From the NCBI RefSeq assembly GCF_004803695.1, contig NZ_CP039393.1:1240001-1304000 (forward strand): a stretch of 64,000 nucleotides of DNA. The letters run 5' to 3'. Positions 9,243 to 18,890 of the stretch are shown here, one piece after another. The notes under the pieces were generated by a model, which had not been told where the DNA came from, searched no databases, and saw only the letters and a program-made list of their open reading frames with translations. Source of the stretch: Muribaculum gordoncarteri. GTDB taxonomy: Bacteria > Bacteroidota > Bacteroidia > Bacteroidales > Muribaculaceae. Position numbers and translations under genes: made by a program. Numbering within the stretch: the stretch's first letter is position 1; each line of letters opens with the position of its first letter.

Positions 9243-10430
9243 TTATTCGGTCACGAGCGTGTACTTGTTCAGTTCGGCCAGCGCTTGATTGTAGCGGTAT
9301 TGCAGATCGAGATAATCCTGACGGGCTTCGAGAAAATAGGCCATCTCTCCGAGATAGTCAAGTATCGAAATCTGTCCTCCGTCAAGGGCCATTTTCAACA
9401 GTCGGGCATTGTCGTCATTACCGAGTGCCTTGCCGTAGGAATCGAGTTGACGGTGGAGGCTGAGCGCTTTATTGCGATTGCCCATCATCGTGGCGTGCAG
9501 CTGTGATGCAACCGATTCCTCCTGATAGGCAAGTGACTGCTGCATAGCCTTTGCCGCTTTCACCTTGTGGCGTGTTGAGAAGAAGGGAAGAGTCATGCCT
9601 ACTACAAGACCGTTGAACACATCTCCGTCCTCCCAGCTGTGGTGATAACCTAGTGTGAATCCGGGTAACCGGCTCAGTTTTTCGGCCTGTACCATCTGGG
9701 CCTGTGACTGTGACATCAGCGACGAGTAGTTGTTCATCGGGTTGTTTTCGGTGAGCATCTTCTCGTAATTATCGACAGGCAGTATCATGTCGTCGGGATA
9801 TTCATTAAGCTGTTCGATCAATGAGTTGCACTCCTTGCCGCCATTTTCGCCGACTAATGTCGAGCACAGCATTTCATAATCCGATTCAATCGATGATAAA
9901 GAGTTGTTAAGTTTTGCTCTTTCGATTTTAATCTTATTTATATCGAGTATTGTCAACTCTCCACGTTCCTGGCCATGGGTGTATTTGTCGATAAGCTCAT
10001 CCATTATGCCTATGCGGCTTTTGAGCAGGGCGATGTTCTTACGCGCGTTTATGATGTCGATGAAGAGCAATTTAAGCTCAAGCTTTTTATCGATATAGTT
10101 GCTGCGGTCGAGAAACTCCATTGCCCGTGATGCTGTGGCAATGGCCTTGCCTCGTGCTCTATACACTCCGGGCCAGTCAAATCCTTGAGAAACGTTTATG
10201 TCAAACTTGTCACCAACCTCATGTCGTCCCCACTGGTATTCGACCTCCACTTCCGGGTCGGGAAGATTGTTTTCACTTTTCAGGTTCAACAATTCACTTT
10301 CGTTGGCATAACGTGACGATGCCACCGCCTGATTATTTGAAAGGACTGAATTCAGCAATTGGTCGAAGTTTTGGGCCTGAGCGCTCAATGAGATTGTCAG
10401 AATAGTTGTGATTCCGATTAAAGACTTCAT
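9243..10430 (-). CDS. Outer-membrane efflux factor (TolC/CzcC/CusC family)
   Basis: This 395-residue protein has a signal peptide (MKSLIGITTILTISLSAQA) and two TolC-like repeats of long amphipathic helices. The conserved first-strand entry LPDPEVEVEYQWG and the mirrored LPGFTLGYHHSWEDGD mark the two barrel strands. It should form the outer-membrane exit duct for the RND pump encoded just upstream. The 74-bp gap before it holds a TAnnTTTG box, so it may also be transcribed on its own. It lacks a lipobox Cys, so unlike E. coli CusC it is probably not a lipoprotein. Confidence 0.88.
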   Translation of the reverse strand: MKSLIGITTILTISLSAQAQNFDQLLNSVLSNNQAVASSRYANESELLNLKSENNLPDPEVEVEYQWGRHEVGDKFDINVSQGFDWPGVYRARGKAIATASRAMEFLDRSNYIDKKLELKLLFIDIINARKNIALLKSRIGIMDELIDKYTHGQERGELTILDINKIKIERAKLNNSLSSIESDYEMLCSTLVGENGGKECNSLIEQLNEYPDDMILPVDNYEKMLTENNPMNNYSSLMSQSQAQMVQAEKLSRLPGFTLGYHHSWEDGDVFNGLVVGMTLPFFSTRHKVKAAKAMQQSLAYQEESVASQLHATMMGNRNKALSLHRQLDSYGKALGNDDNARLLKMALDGGQISILDYLGEMAYFLEARQDYLDLQYRYNQALAELNKYTLVTE

Positions 10431-10461
10431 CTGGTTATATCGTTATTTTATCATTTAGGAT

Positions 10462-10470
10462 GCAAAGTTA
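10462..10470 (-). promoter_or_regulatory. Possible internal promoter before the efflux outer-membrane factor
   Basis: It reads TAACTTTGC on the minus strand, 32 bp before the ATG. It lies inside the otherwise tight efflux gene run. Confidence 0.45.
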
Positions 10471-10504
10471 ATAAATATTACAACTGCTAAACTCACGAAG
10501 TTGT

Positions 10505-13500
10505 TCATTTTTTGATTCTGTTATGATAGGTCAGATAGAACACTATCGGAACAATGAATATGTTCAACACTGTTGAAGTCAACAATCCGCCGAGAATCAC
10601 AATGGCCATAGGCGATTGAATCTCATTGCCGGGTTCGCCGCCACGCAATGCGAGGGGAATTAGCGCCAGGGCCGATGTCAGGGCCGTCATTACAATGGGG
10701 AGCAGTCGATCGGTTGAGCCACGGCGTATGCACTCCATGAATCCTTGACCTTCGGCAAGCAGATGATTGTAACGCGATATAAGCAACATGCCGTTACGTG
10801 TCGTGATTCCGAGCAGCGAGATGAATCCTATTATCGCAGGAATGTTAAGCTCCCCTGATGTGCAACACAAGATTATGATGCCGCCAATCATTGCCAGTGG
10901 CATATTGATCAATATTATGAGCGACTCTTTCATGTCACGGAATTCCGAGTACAGCAACATGAGAATGATAATCAACGCACCGATTGAGGTGAGGGCAAGA
11001 GTGCGTGACGCTTCGGCCTCGCTCTCAAACTGTCCGCCATAATTGATGTAGTAGTTCTCGGGGAGATTTACCTCCTTGTCGACTGTCTTTATTATGTCGT
11101 TTACGGCACCTCGCAGGTCGCGTCCGTCGACATTGGCGGCAATGACAATGCGTCGGCTTACATTCTCACGATTGATGGTATTGGGCCCCGTAGTGGATAC
11201 GATGTCGGCTACGTAGCTCAACGGTATCTTGCCTTGATTGCTGTCAATCATAAGGTTGGATATGTTTTCCATCGAGTTGCGCAAATTGTCGTCGACAATT
11301 ACCGTCAAGTCGTAGGGGAGGCCGTTTTCATAGACCTGGCTGACAACCTGTCCGGCCAATGCCACATCGACAAATTCCACAAATTTGCTGACAGGAATGC
11401 CGTAACGCGCAAGCATTTCACGACGCGGACGCAGATCGAGTTGTGGGCGACCTATCTGCTGCTCTATGTTTATGTCTACGATACCGGGAATCTTCGATAT
11501 GCTTTTCTTGATGTCGGTACCGAGTGAATAGAGCTTCTCAAGGTCATCGCCGAAAACTTTTATTGCAATCTGCGCCTCGGTGCCTGAAAGCATTGCATCG
11601 ATGCGGTGGGATATGGGCTGGCCTATCTCTATGTTTACTCCGGGAATTTCGCTGAGTTTTGCTCTAAGTTCCCTTACGACCTCTTCGCGGCTTCGCTTGT
11701 CGAGCTTGTAGGGAGCCTCGATTTCCGATACGTTGACACCGAGCGAGTGCTCGTCAAGTTCAGCTCGGCCGGTTTTGCGTGCAACGGTTTTTACTTCGGG
11801 TACCGACAGTATCATCTCTTCGGCCATTCGTCCTATCTTGTCACTCTCGTCAAGCGAGATTCCGGGAAGCGAGCTTACATTTATGGTAAACGAGCCTTCA
11901 TTGAACGAGGGGAGGAAGCTTCGTCCCAAGGTGAAGAACAATCCGATAGAGAGGGCGAATAGAGCGCCTGTGACGATTAGGACACCTTTCTTGTGAGCAA
12001 ATGAGAATCCAAGAGCTTTGCTGTAGGCAGCTTTCAATTTGCGCGTTGCCCAAGGTTCATTGCTCAATTTTTCCTGTCCCGGATTGTTAAGCAGGTAGCT
12101 GCACAATACCGGTGTCAAAGTGAGTGCTACAATTGTCGATGCAATCAAGGCTACTATAAACGATATGCCGAGAGGGATGAGCATTCGACCCTCGATGCCT
12201 TGAAGGAAGAACAAGGGAAGGAAGCTCGCAATGATTATAAGCGAAGAGTTGAAGATGGGCATGCGCACTTCCTTAGATGCCTCAAATACGACATCAATTG
12301 TTCTGCGGCGTTTATCTTCGGGTAATTTGCGGTTTTCCCTCAGTCGCTTATACACATTCTCCACATCCACAATGGCGTCATCGACGAGCGAGCCTATTGC
12401 AATAGCTATACCGCCAAGGCTCATTGTGTTGATGCTGAAGCCGAGGAAGTGCAACACCAGCACCGTCACGATAATCGACAGAGGCAATGCAATGAGCGAT
12501 ATAAGCGTGGTGCGCACGTTCATCAGGAAGAAGAACAGAATTACGATGACAAATATTGAGCCTTCAAACAGTGACTGTTGCAGATTACTTATTGAATTGT
12601 CGATGAAGTCGCTCTGTTTGAAAATGTCGGTTGATACGTTGACATCGGAGGGCAGGGTGTGACGCATGACGGCGAGCTCGTCCTCGATGCGTTCGGTAAG
12701 GGCGATGGTGCCTGTGCCGGGTTGTTTCGTAACGGTAATTAGCACTGCGGGCTTGGTGCGCTCCGATGCCACACCGATACGCGGCAATTTGTTGCCGGTG
12801 GCTACTGTGGCTACATCCTCAAGTAGCACGGTGCCTCGTTCATCACTTCGTACCACCGACTTGCCGATGGCGTTGACCGATGAAGTGTTGACATCGCCCT
12901 TGATGATGTACTCGTTGCCATATTCATAGAGAACGCCGCCTCCGGCATTGGCATTTACCTGCGATGCAGCATCAAGTATCTCGGTAAGCGACACGTTGTA
13001 GTGACGCATCCGTTCAGGCTCTATCTTGATTTGATACTCCTTTATGTCACCGCCTATGACCGATACTTGCGACACTCCGCCCATGGCAAGCAGTCGTGGA
13101 CGAATCACACGGTCGGCAAGGGTGCGCAGGTCACCCATTGATGTAGAGTCGGAGGTAAGGCCGATGATCATTATTTCGCCAAGAATCGACGATTGAGGGC
13201 CAAGAACGGGAGTGCTTACTCCCGGAGGAAGTGTTTCGGCCACTGCGGCAAGTTTTTCCGACACAATCTGTCGGGCACGGTATATGTCGGTTCCCCAATC
13301 AAATTCGACCCAAACTACCGAAAATCCGGTAGCCGACGAAGAGCGCACACGCCTTACATCGGTGGCTCCGTTTACTGCCGTTTCAACGGGAAATGTCACA
13401 AGCTTTTCAACCTCTTCGGGTGCAAATCCCGGCGCCTCGGTCATCACGACAACCGTGGGGGCATTAAGGTCGGGGAATATGTCGACCTCCATGCGCAGAA

Positions 13501-13591
13501 GCACTGTTGTTCCCGCAAGGAGTAACAATCCGGCCAATATTATCACTACGACGCGATTGCGCAATGACAATTGTATAATCTTGTTCAGCAT
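10505..13591 (-). CDS. Heavy-metal RND efflux pump, inner-membrane subunit (CzcA/CusA family)
   Basis: This proton-driven antiporter exports metal ions across both membranes with an adaptor and an outer-membrane duct. At 1028 residues it is full length, with twelve expected membrane helices and two large periplasmic loops. The heavy-metal RND marks are present: VDIFPDLNAPTVVVMTEAPG near the N-terminus, NGATDVRRVRSSSATG, and the charged fourth helix around residue 405 (GSLVDDAIVDVENVYKRL), whose acidic residues serve proton relay. The second half repeats the fold (GGQFESEAEA, LLGITTRNGMLLISRY). Cu(I)/Ag(I) versus Zn/Co/Cd cannot be settled by eye. It lies 14 bp after the adaptor gene. Confidence 0.93.
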   Translation of the reverse strand: MLNKIIQLSLRNRVVVIILAGLLLLAGTTVLLRMEVDIFPDLNAPTVVVMTEAPGFAPEEVEKLVTFPVETAVNGATDVRRVRSSSATGFSVVWVEFDWGTDIYRARQIVSEKLAAVAETLPPGVSTPVLGPQSSILGEIMIIGLTSDSTSMGDLRTLADRVIRPRLLAMGGVSQVSVIGGDIKEYQIKIEPERMRHYNVSLTEILDAASQVNANAGGGVLYEYGNEYIIKGDVNTSSVNAIGKSVVRSDERGTVLLEDVATVATGNKLPRIGVASERTKPAVLITVTKQPGTGTIALTERIEDELAVMRHTLPSDVNVSTDIFKQSDFIDNSISNLQQSLFEGSIFVIVILFFFLMNVRTTLISLIALPLSIIVTVLVLHFLGFSINTMSLGGIAIAIGSLVDDAIVDVENVYKRLRENRKLPEDKRRRTIDVVFEASKEVRMPIFNSSLIIIASFLPLFFLQGIEGRMLIPLGISFIVALIASTIVALTLTPVLCSYLLNNPGQEKLSNEPWATRKLKAAYSKALGFSFAHKKGVLIVTGALFALSIGLFFTLGRSFLPSFNEGSFTINVSSLPGISLDESDKIGRMAEEMILSVPEVKTVARKTGRAELDEHSLGVNVSEIEAPYKLDKRSREEVVRELRAKLSEIPGVNIEIGQPISHRIDAMLSGTEAQIAIKVFGDDLEKLYSLGTDIKKSISKIPGIVDINIEQQIGRPQLDLRPRREMLARYGIPVSKFVEFVDVALAGQVVSQVYENGLPYDLTVIVDDNLRNSMENISNLMIDSNQGKIPLSYVADIVSTTGPNTINRENVSRRIVIAANVDGRDLRGAVNDIIKTVDKEVNLPENYYINYGGQFESEAEASRTLALTSIGALIIILMLLYSEFRDMKESLIILINMPLAMIGGIIILCCTSGELNIPAIIGFISLLGITTRNGMLLISRYNHLLAEGQGFMECIRRGSTDRLLPIVMTALTSALALIPLALRGGEPGNEIQSPMAIVILGGLLTSTVLNIFIVPIVFYLTYHNRIKK

Positions 13592-13605
13592 GATGACAAA
13601 GGCGA

Positions 13606-14754
13606 TTAATGGTTATGGGAATGTCCTTCAGGAACTACATTGCTTGTTTCGGCAAGCTTTACGGCTATCGCTCCGGCCACTACAACATCGTCGCCGGGAT
13701 GCAGTCCGCTGAGAATTTCCACCGCCTGACCGTCATTGGCGCCGATGGTGACAAGATGCTTTTGGTAGCCCTCTTCGTCAAGTCTGGTGTAGACGAAATA
13801 TTTGCCCTGATGTTCGGTAAGTGCGTCGAGGGGAATTGTCAGGACATTGTCGCGTGACTGTCCGAGCAGATAAACTTCGGCGTAAGCACCTGGAATGACA
13901 CTGCCGTCATTGTCGAATGAGAAGTAGACGGGCACATATCCTGGTTGCGACACTGAATTTACCGAACTGCTTGAAATCAGTTTGCCATTCAGCTTTGCGA
14001 GCGATACGATGGTGTCATTATAAGTGGTGCGGAAGTTTGCGTCATTGATTTGCGGCATAAGTGAATAGTATTTTTCGGGCAAATCGGCTCGCAATGTCAG
14101 TCGTGAATTGCGTGATATGACGGCTATAGGCTGGCCTGCAGTGACATATTCGCCTTGCTGGACGAGCAATTGGGTTATCGATCCGCTTACAGGTGCTGTC
14201 GCCACGCTTCCCGATTTACTGCCCGAATGAGAGGCACGGGCCTGTTCGTAGGCTTGCTCGGCGGCGTTATAGTCCTTCTGTGATACGATTCCTTCCTTAT
14301 AGAGCGGGGTTATTCGGTCAAGCTCTTTCTTGGCTGCATTAAGTGCGATGGCGGTAGCTTCATTGGTGTCACCTCCCGAGAATCCTTTGGATGACAATGT
14401 GGCTATTGTAGCTCCGGAATTTACGCGGCATCCGGGAGTTATGCCGTGAGCGAAGGTGACAATGCCTGATGACCGGGCCGATATAACGACTTGATCGTCG
14501 GGGGCGGGGACAATCTGGCCCGATACCTTGATTACTTCATTGAACATGCCCGGTGTCAATTTAGCGGTTTTGACCCCGAAGCGTTCGGCCATTGAATGTG
14601 ACAATATTATTTCGTCAGAGTGATTATGATCGTCTGCTACGACTTCCTTAGCCGCGTTTTCATGCTGAGCGGCATGGTCATCGTGTTTACATGATGATAA
14701 AAGGGAAAATAACACCACAATTGATATGGTGCAGATATAATTTAGGCTATGCAT
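13606..14754 (-). CDS. RND efflux periplasmic adaptor, His-rich lipoprotein (CzcB/CusB family)
   Basis: This membrane-fusion protein links the pump to the outer-membrane duct. The 382-residue chain starts with a lipoprotein signal (LFSLLSSC, Cys22), then a His-rich segment (KHDDHAAQHENA ... DDHNHSDEI) and ends in another (VPEGHSHNH). These metal-binding tails are usual for adaptors that pass metal to the pump. Between them are the barrel-sandwich hybrid halves (VISARSSGIVTFA ... SGSITQLLVQQGEYVTAGQ) around a short coiled-coil hairpin (~residues 120-165). It is second in the efflux run, after the small His/Cys-rich protein. Confidence 0.9.
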   Translation of the reverse strand: MHSLNYICTISIVVLFSLLSSCKHDDHAAQHENAAKEVVADDHNHSDEIILSHSMAERFGVKTAKLTPGMFNEVIKVSGQIVPAPDDQVVISARSSGIVTFAHGITPGCRVNSGATIATLSSKGFSGGDTNEATAIALNAAKKELDRITPLYKEGIVSQKDYNAAEQAYEQARASHSGSKSGSVATAPVSGSITQLLVQQGEYVTAGQPIAVISRNSRLTLRADLPEKYYSLMPQINDANFRTTYNDTIVSLAKLNGKLISSSSVNSVSQPGYVPVYFSFDNDGSVIPGAYAEVYLLGQSRDNVLTIPLDALTEHQGKYFVYTRLDEEGYQKHLVTIGANDGQAVEILSGLHPGDDVVVAGAIAVKLAETSNVVPEGHSHNH

Positions 14755-14801
14755 TTTGTCGATTCTTAATTATATAATATAAAACATTGCAAATTAACGT
14801 A

Positions 14802-14821
14802 TTGTAGACTCAAATCTACAA
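14802..14821. repeat. Short hairpin between the small His/Cys protein and the adaptor gene
   Basis: TTGTAGA/TCTACAA around a 6-nt loop. No T-run follows on either strand, so it is more likely an operator or RNA-processing hairpin than a terminator. Confidence 0.35.
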
Positions 14822-14842
14822 CCATGCGGCTATGTCATTATA

Positions 14843-15265
14843 TTATATAATCGGAGGGGCGCGGAGAGGCGTTCCTAATCGGTCGATAGGTTTGTAGGCG
14901 AATGCATTGTATGGGGTGTCGATGACGCATGAAACAAGCGTTACGGCATTCACCGAATCAATTATGTCGCACAACAGTGCGCTGAGTGTACATGAACTGC
15001 AATCACACACTCCAGTGATGTGCTGTCGCAATGCGTCGGTCGCGCCGAGATGCATTGCACAGTTTTGTTCACCGTTGCATTTGTGAGGCTTTCGGTGGTC
15101 GTGGTTGCACTTTGAGATTAACGACTGATGGCCTCCAAGCGTAATGTCGGTCGAAGTGGTGAGATTGATGTAGACGCGTCCATCACAATCGTGGTGATGA
15201 AATTGAAGCACGGTCGTCATCGTGACAACCGTTACTACAAGATATGTGATAATGGCGCGTAACAT
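14843..15265 (-). CDS. Small exported His/Cys-rich protein heading the metal-efflux run
   Basis: The function is not established. The 140-residue protein (ATG at 15265; the frame also has a TTG one codon earlier) has an N-terminal hydrophobic segment (AIITYLVVTVVTMTTVLQ) that can act as signal or anchor. The remainder is rich in potential metal ligands: FHHHDCDG, CNHDHRKPHKCNGEQNCAMH, and CDCSSCTLSALLC. Small proteins of this kind sit in front of CusABC/CzcABC-type genes in several Bacteroidota, so a periplasmic metal-binding or sensing role is likely (inference). It is followed 88 bp later by the adaptor gene. It has a TAACTTTA box about 20 bp before the start. Confidence 0.7.
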   Translation of the reverse strand: MLRAIITYLVVTVVTMTTVLQFHHHDCDGRVYINLTTSTDITLGGHQSLISKCNHDHRKPHKCNGEQNCAMHLGATDALRQHITGVCDCSSCTLSALLCDIIDSVNAVTLVSCVIDTPYNAFAYKPIDRLGTPLRAPPII

Positions 15266-15268
15266 CAA

Positions 15269-15567
15269 GTATGATTTTGGATTGCGTAAAGTTAATGAAT
15301 TGTCGCATAATATACAAGAGATTGGCGGGCGTTTTCCCTACGGTGTGCGCAATACGTGTTGCACATAATCCATATTATGTTAAATAGGAGATATCGAGAA
15401 ATAGGGATATAGCTAATTGCACTCTTTTTTTAATATGATGTCCCTTTAAAATATTATGCTATGACAATTCTATTCATGTATCAAGATTTGCAAGCGTTAC
15501 GACCTACATTACTCAGATAGTTTCATTAATCATGTTTTGCAGCTGCCGCTTCATAAGATACAAAAAA
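15269..15567. other. Intergenic region between lysA and the metal-efflux run
   Basis: About 300 bp without a credible gene. The left end holds the likely minus-strand promoter of the efflux run (TAACTTTA near 15286-15294); the right end meets the lysA terminator. I see nothing else supportable in the AT-rich middle. Confidence 0.5.
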
Positions 15568-15594
15568 ATAGGAGCACCAATCGGATGCTCCTAT
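15568..15594 (-). terminator. lysA terminator
   Basis: A perfect 9-bp stem ATAGGAGCA/TGCTCCTAT (15568-15576 with 15586-15594) is followed on the minus strand by seven T. Confidence 0.9.
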
Positions 15595-15624
15595 CAGATG
15601 TCTATTGAGTCTTTACTCTAAGCG

Positions 15625-16767
15625 TTATTTTGCGAATGAGCCAGGTAGATTGCGACAATTGTACTGTGAAGCCATTATCTCTCCATATGCTCCTGCCGAA
15701 CGTAATGCAAGCAAATCGCCACGCTTGGTCAAAGGCAATGTTTCATCCTGTCCGAAACAGTCGGATGACTCACATATCGGGCCTACTACATCATATACAT
15801 CGGTAACATCAGATTTTGATGTTATATTCTCTATCTTATGATGTGCTTGATACAGAGCCGGTCGTATGAGATCGGTCATTCCTGCGTCGACAATTACAAA
15901 CTTTTTCTTAAGCCCCTCCTTGACATACAGTACACGGGTTATCAATGAGCCGCATTGAGCCACAATTGAGCGTCCGAGTTCAAAATGCAGATGCTGTTTG
16001 GGCGATAGCTTAAGATATTTGTTGAATGTGTCGAAATAGTCTTTGAAATCAGGAATGGGATTGCGGTCAGGATCGTCATAATCGATTCCGAGGCCACCGC
16101 CTACGTTTATCGATGTGAACACTACCCCTTTCTCGGCAAATTGCTTTACGAGATCGTTTATGCGCTCACATAATATGCGGAAAGGCTCATTGGTCGTTAT
16201 CTGACTTCCGATGTGGAAATGCAGTCCTATGAGCTTTACATTGGGTTGTGCATAGCAATATGATATCGCTTTTTCAAGCATCTGCATCGATATGCCGAAC
16301 TTGTTTTCTTCCAGTCCCGTGGTTATGTAGTGATGAGTGTGAGCATCGATGTCGGGATTTACTCGCAACGCCACGTTGGCGTTACATCCCAATCGCGATG
16401 CAATCATCTGAATCACTTCAAGTTCGGGAATCGATTCAACATTGAAGCATCCGATGTCCGATTTAAGCGCATACTCGATTTCACGGTCACTCTTCCCTAC
16501 TCCGGCAAACACGATGTCGGAGGGGGCGAATCCCATGTTGAGAGCAGCTTTAATCTCACCACCGCTTACGCAGTCAACACCAAGACCTGCCTGCTGGATT
16601 ACACGCAGGATTTCGGGGTTGGCATTGGCCTTTACCGCATAGTGTACGTGATAATTGGCGTAATGCGCAGCCTCCTTTATTGCCTTGAGTGTTGATTCAA
16701 GCAACTTTAGGTCGTAGTAATAGAATGGAGTTTCGAGATTCTCAAACTCTTGTATTGGAAAAATCAT
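15625..16767 (-). CDS. lysA: Diaminopimelate decarboxylase
   Basis: This PLP enzyme makes L-lysine from meso-diaminopimelate, the last step of the pathway. The 380-residue protein has the alanine-racemase-like barrel with PLP lysine Lys46 in HYAVKANAN, the glycine loop INVGGGLGIDY, the substrate motif FELGRSIVA, and the C-terminal barrel with catalytic Cys in GPICESSDCFG and the closing RSAGAYGEIMAS. It lies 26 bp after lysC on the same strand and forms a two-gene lysine operon with it. Confidence 0.97.
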   Translation of the reverse strand: MIFPIQEFENLETPFYYYDLKLLESTLKAIKEAAHYANYHVHYAVKANANPEILRVIQQAGLGVDCVSGGEIKAALNMGFAPSDIVFAGVGKSDREIEYALKSDIGCFNVESIPELEVIQMIASRLGCNANVALRVNPDIDAHTHHYITTGLEENKFGISMQMLEKAISYCYAQPNVKLIGLHFHIGSQITTNEPFRILCERINDLVKQFAEKGVVFTSINVGGGLGIDYDDPDRNPIPDFKDYFDTFNKYLKLSPKQHLHFELGRSIVAQCGSLITRVLYVKEGLKKKFVIVDAGMTDLIRPALYQAHHKIENITSKSDVTDVYDVVGPICESSDCFGQDETLPLTKRGDLLALRSAGAYGEIMASQYNCRNLPGSFAK

Positions 16768-16793
16768 AGGTGTGTCAATTACAATGAATTCTA

Positions 16794-18116
16794 TTACTTT
16801 TTGTTCTTGAAGAGGCGGTCGCTCAGCATGTTAAGCGCTTTTACCTTGTCTTCGCGACGCACGAGGAACGAGATGTTGTAGTTGCTTCCTCCGTATGAAA
16901 TCATACGTACCGGAATGTCCTTCAATGCATCGAGTGCTTCGGCCTCAAATCCGCGGTTCTGCCATTCAAGATCGCCGACAACGCAGATGATCACCATGTC
17001 CTTGTCGACTGTAACGGTTCCAAACTTCTTGAGGTCGTCGAGTATATTGGTCAGGTTGCGCTCGCTGTCGATTGTAACCGAAACACCGACTTCCGAAGTC
17101 GCAATCATGTCAATCGGAGTCTGATATGTTTCAAATATCTCGAATACCTTACGAAGGAAACCGTAAGCGAGAAGCATTCGGCCCGACTTGATCTTGATTG
17201 CGGTGATGTTGTCCTTTGCGGCAACAGCCTTTATGATGTGAGCCGACTGTTGATTGTGAATCAGCGTGCCGGGGGCATCAGGCTGCATTGTATTGAGCAG
17301 TCTTACCGGTATATTGTTCAGCTTTGCGGGAAGGATGCAAGTGGGATGAAGAATCTTGGCTCCGAAATAGGCAAGCTCGGCAGCTTCCTCAAAGTGCAGC
17401 TGGTGAACAGGTTGAGTGCCTTCTACAAAGCGAGGATCGTTGTTGTGCATACCGTCGATATCGGTCCATATCTCGATTTCATCGGCATTTATGGCCGCTC
17501 CTATCAGCGATGCGGTGTAGTCGCTGCCTCCGCGCTGGAGGTTATCGATTTCACCATAAGCGTTTCGGCATATATAACCCTGGGTTATATACAGGTCGGC
17601 ACCCTGATGCTTGTCAAGCTGGGCGGTGAGCTTCTGACGGATGTACTGTGAATCGGGCTCGGCATTCTTGTCGGTGCGCATATATTCGAGAGCGGGAAGA
17701 AGAACCGAGTTTACCCCCTGCTCTTTCAAGTATATGTTCATCAACGCAGTCGACATGAGTTCGCCTTGAGCAAGAATCTCCTTTTCTTCAAACAGGGTGA
17801 AGATATCCTTGGTGAAGGAGCGAATGTAATTGAAGCAGGCCTTAATCTCGCGAGTGGCCTCCTCTTTGGCTTCGGGAGTTGAATACAGCTCATCGATGGT
17901 GCGCATGTATTTAGCTTCCAACGCATTGACAGTTTCTTTGGCTCCGTCGATATTCTTTTTGTACAGATAATCGGAAATTTCAACAAGTGTATTGGTAGTG
18001 CCCGACATAGCCGAAAGCACTATTATGTTACAGCCACGAGCTGTTACAAGCTTAGCTACTTCCTTGATTCTTTGTGCAGAACCCACGGAGGTTCCACCAA
18101 ATTTTAATACTTTCAT
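16794..18116 (-). CDS. lysC: Aspartate kinase (monofunctional, lysine-branch type)
   Basis: This enzyme phosphorylates aspartate, the entry step to lysine, methionine and threonine synthesis. I take the ATG at 18116, so the protein starts MKVLKFGGTSVG, the family's classic start; an upstream TTG only adds seven residues. The kinase domain runs to ~residue 280 (LQRGGSDYTASLIGAAI, WTDIDGMHNNDPR), then two ACT-type regulatory domains follow (AIKIKSGRMLLAYGFL; SVTIDSERN). No homoserine dehydrogenase domain is fused. With lysA next, feedback by lysine is likely but is inferred. Confidence 0.95.
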   Translation of the reverse strand: MKVLKFGGTSVGSAQRIKEVAKLVTARGCNIIVLSAMSGTTNTLVEISDYLYKKNIDGAKETVNALEAKYMRTIDELYSTPEAKEEATREIKACFNYIRSFTKDIFTLFEEKEILAQGELMSTALMNIYLKEQGVNSVLLPALEYMRTDKNAEPDSQYIRQKLTAQLDKHQGADLYITQGYICRNAYGEIDNLQRGGSDYTASLIGAAINADEIEIWTDIDGMHNNDPRFVEGTQPVHQLHFEEAAELAYFGAKILHPTCILPAKLNNIPVRLLNTMQPDAPGTLIHNQQSAHIIKAVAAKDNITAIKIKSGRMLLAYGFLRKVFEIFETYQTPIDMIATSEVGVSVTIDSERNLTNILDDLKKFGTVTVDKDMVIICVVGDLEWQNRGFEAEALDALKDIPVRMISYGGSNYNISFLVRREDKVKALNMLSDRLFKNKK

Positions 18117-18153
18117 CCTGTTATCAGTTAAATTCAAATAGATTATAATCGTT

Positions 18154-18162
18154 GCAAAATTA
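18154..18162 (-). promoter_or_regulatory. lysC promoter -7 box
   Basis: It reads TAATTTTGC on the minus strand, 37 bp before the lysC ATG, in the gap after ftsE. Confidence 0.55.
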
Positions 18163-18187
18163 CAAAATAATGTGCATATACGCTACA

Positions 18188-18880
18188 TTATTCGCATTCA
18201 AGTTTTTCTTCATTATTTGATTCCTCCACGATGTGCTTGTCGGAACAGCGTAACAAGCGGCCCGGGAACTGTTCAAGCCACGCGAAATTGTGGGTTGCCA
18301 TGATGACGGCGGTACCCTCTTTGGCTATATCGTGCAGGTAACGCACTATCTGTTCTCCAGTATCGGGGTCGAGATTTCCGGTAGGTTCGTCGGCAAGAAT
18401 CAGTTTGGGCTTGTTGAGCAAGGCACGTGCGATTACGATGCGCTGTTGTTCGCCTCCCGAAAGTTCATGCGGCATCTTGTAGGACTTTGTGAGCATACCC
18501 ACCTCTTTAAGAACCTCCTCGATGCGGTCGTCCATCTCGGTCTTGTCCTTCCAGCCCGTAGCCTGCAACACAAACATCAGATTGTCGTATACCGTGCGGT
18601 CGGTAAGAAGCTGAAAATCCTGAAACACGATGCCTATTTCACGCCTTAGCATCGGTATCTGCTTGCGTTTAAGGGTGGTGAGATCGTATTCAAGCACCTT
18701 TGCCTCGCCGCTCTCGATGGGAATTTCGGCATACATGGACTTAAGCAGACTGCTCTTTCCGCTTCCCACCTTACCTATTATATAGGTGAACTGTCCGGGC
18801 TCTATCGTCAGGTTTACGCTTTTGAGAACTACATGCTCCTTGCGGAGTATCTCAACGTTTTCGTACTTTACAATGCTCAT
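18188..18880 (-). CDS. ftsE: FtsE-like ABC transporter ATPase
   Basis: This 230-residue ATPase most resembles FtsE, the partner of FtsX in controlling cell-wall hydrolases at division. Walker A is GKVGSGKSS, the signature LSGGEQQR, Walker [13 protein letters not shown], and the switch His lies in MATHNF. I use the ATG at 18880 (MSIVKYENV), 10 bp after hisIE; the frame runs back over the hisIE end to a less likely start. No ftsX gene is in the window. Co-transcription with his genes is unusual in function, though unlinked ftsE and ftsX are common in this phylum. A LolD-like or other export ATPase is an alternative. Confidence 0.82.
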   Translation of the reverse strand: MSIVKYENVEILRKEHVVLKSVNLTIEPGQFTYIIGKVGSGKSSLLKSMYAEIPIESGEAKVLEYDLTTLKRKQIPMLRREIGIVFQDFQLLTDRTVYDNLMFVLQATGWKDKTEMDDRIEEVLKEVGMLTKSYKMPHELSGGEQQRIVIARALLNKPKLILADEPTGNLDPDTGEQIVRYLHDIAKEGTAVIMATHNFAWLEQFPGRLLRCSDKHIVEESNNEEKLECE

Positions 18881-18890
18881 CGGTGTTGTC

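Noticed and set aside
9243-15265. Efflux genes considered as a recently acquired resistance island
   Set aside because: No integrase, IS or tRNA junction is seen. Codon use and promoters look like the neighbours, so transfer cannot be supported from this window.
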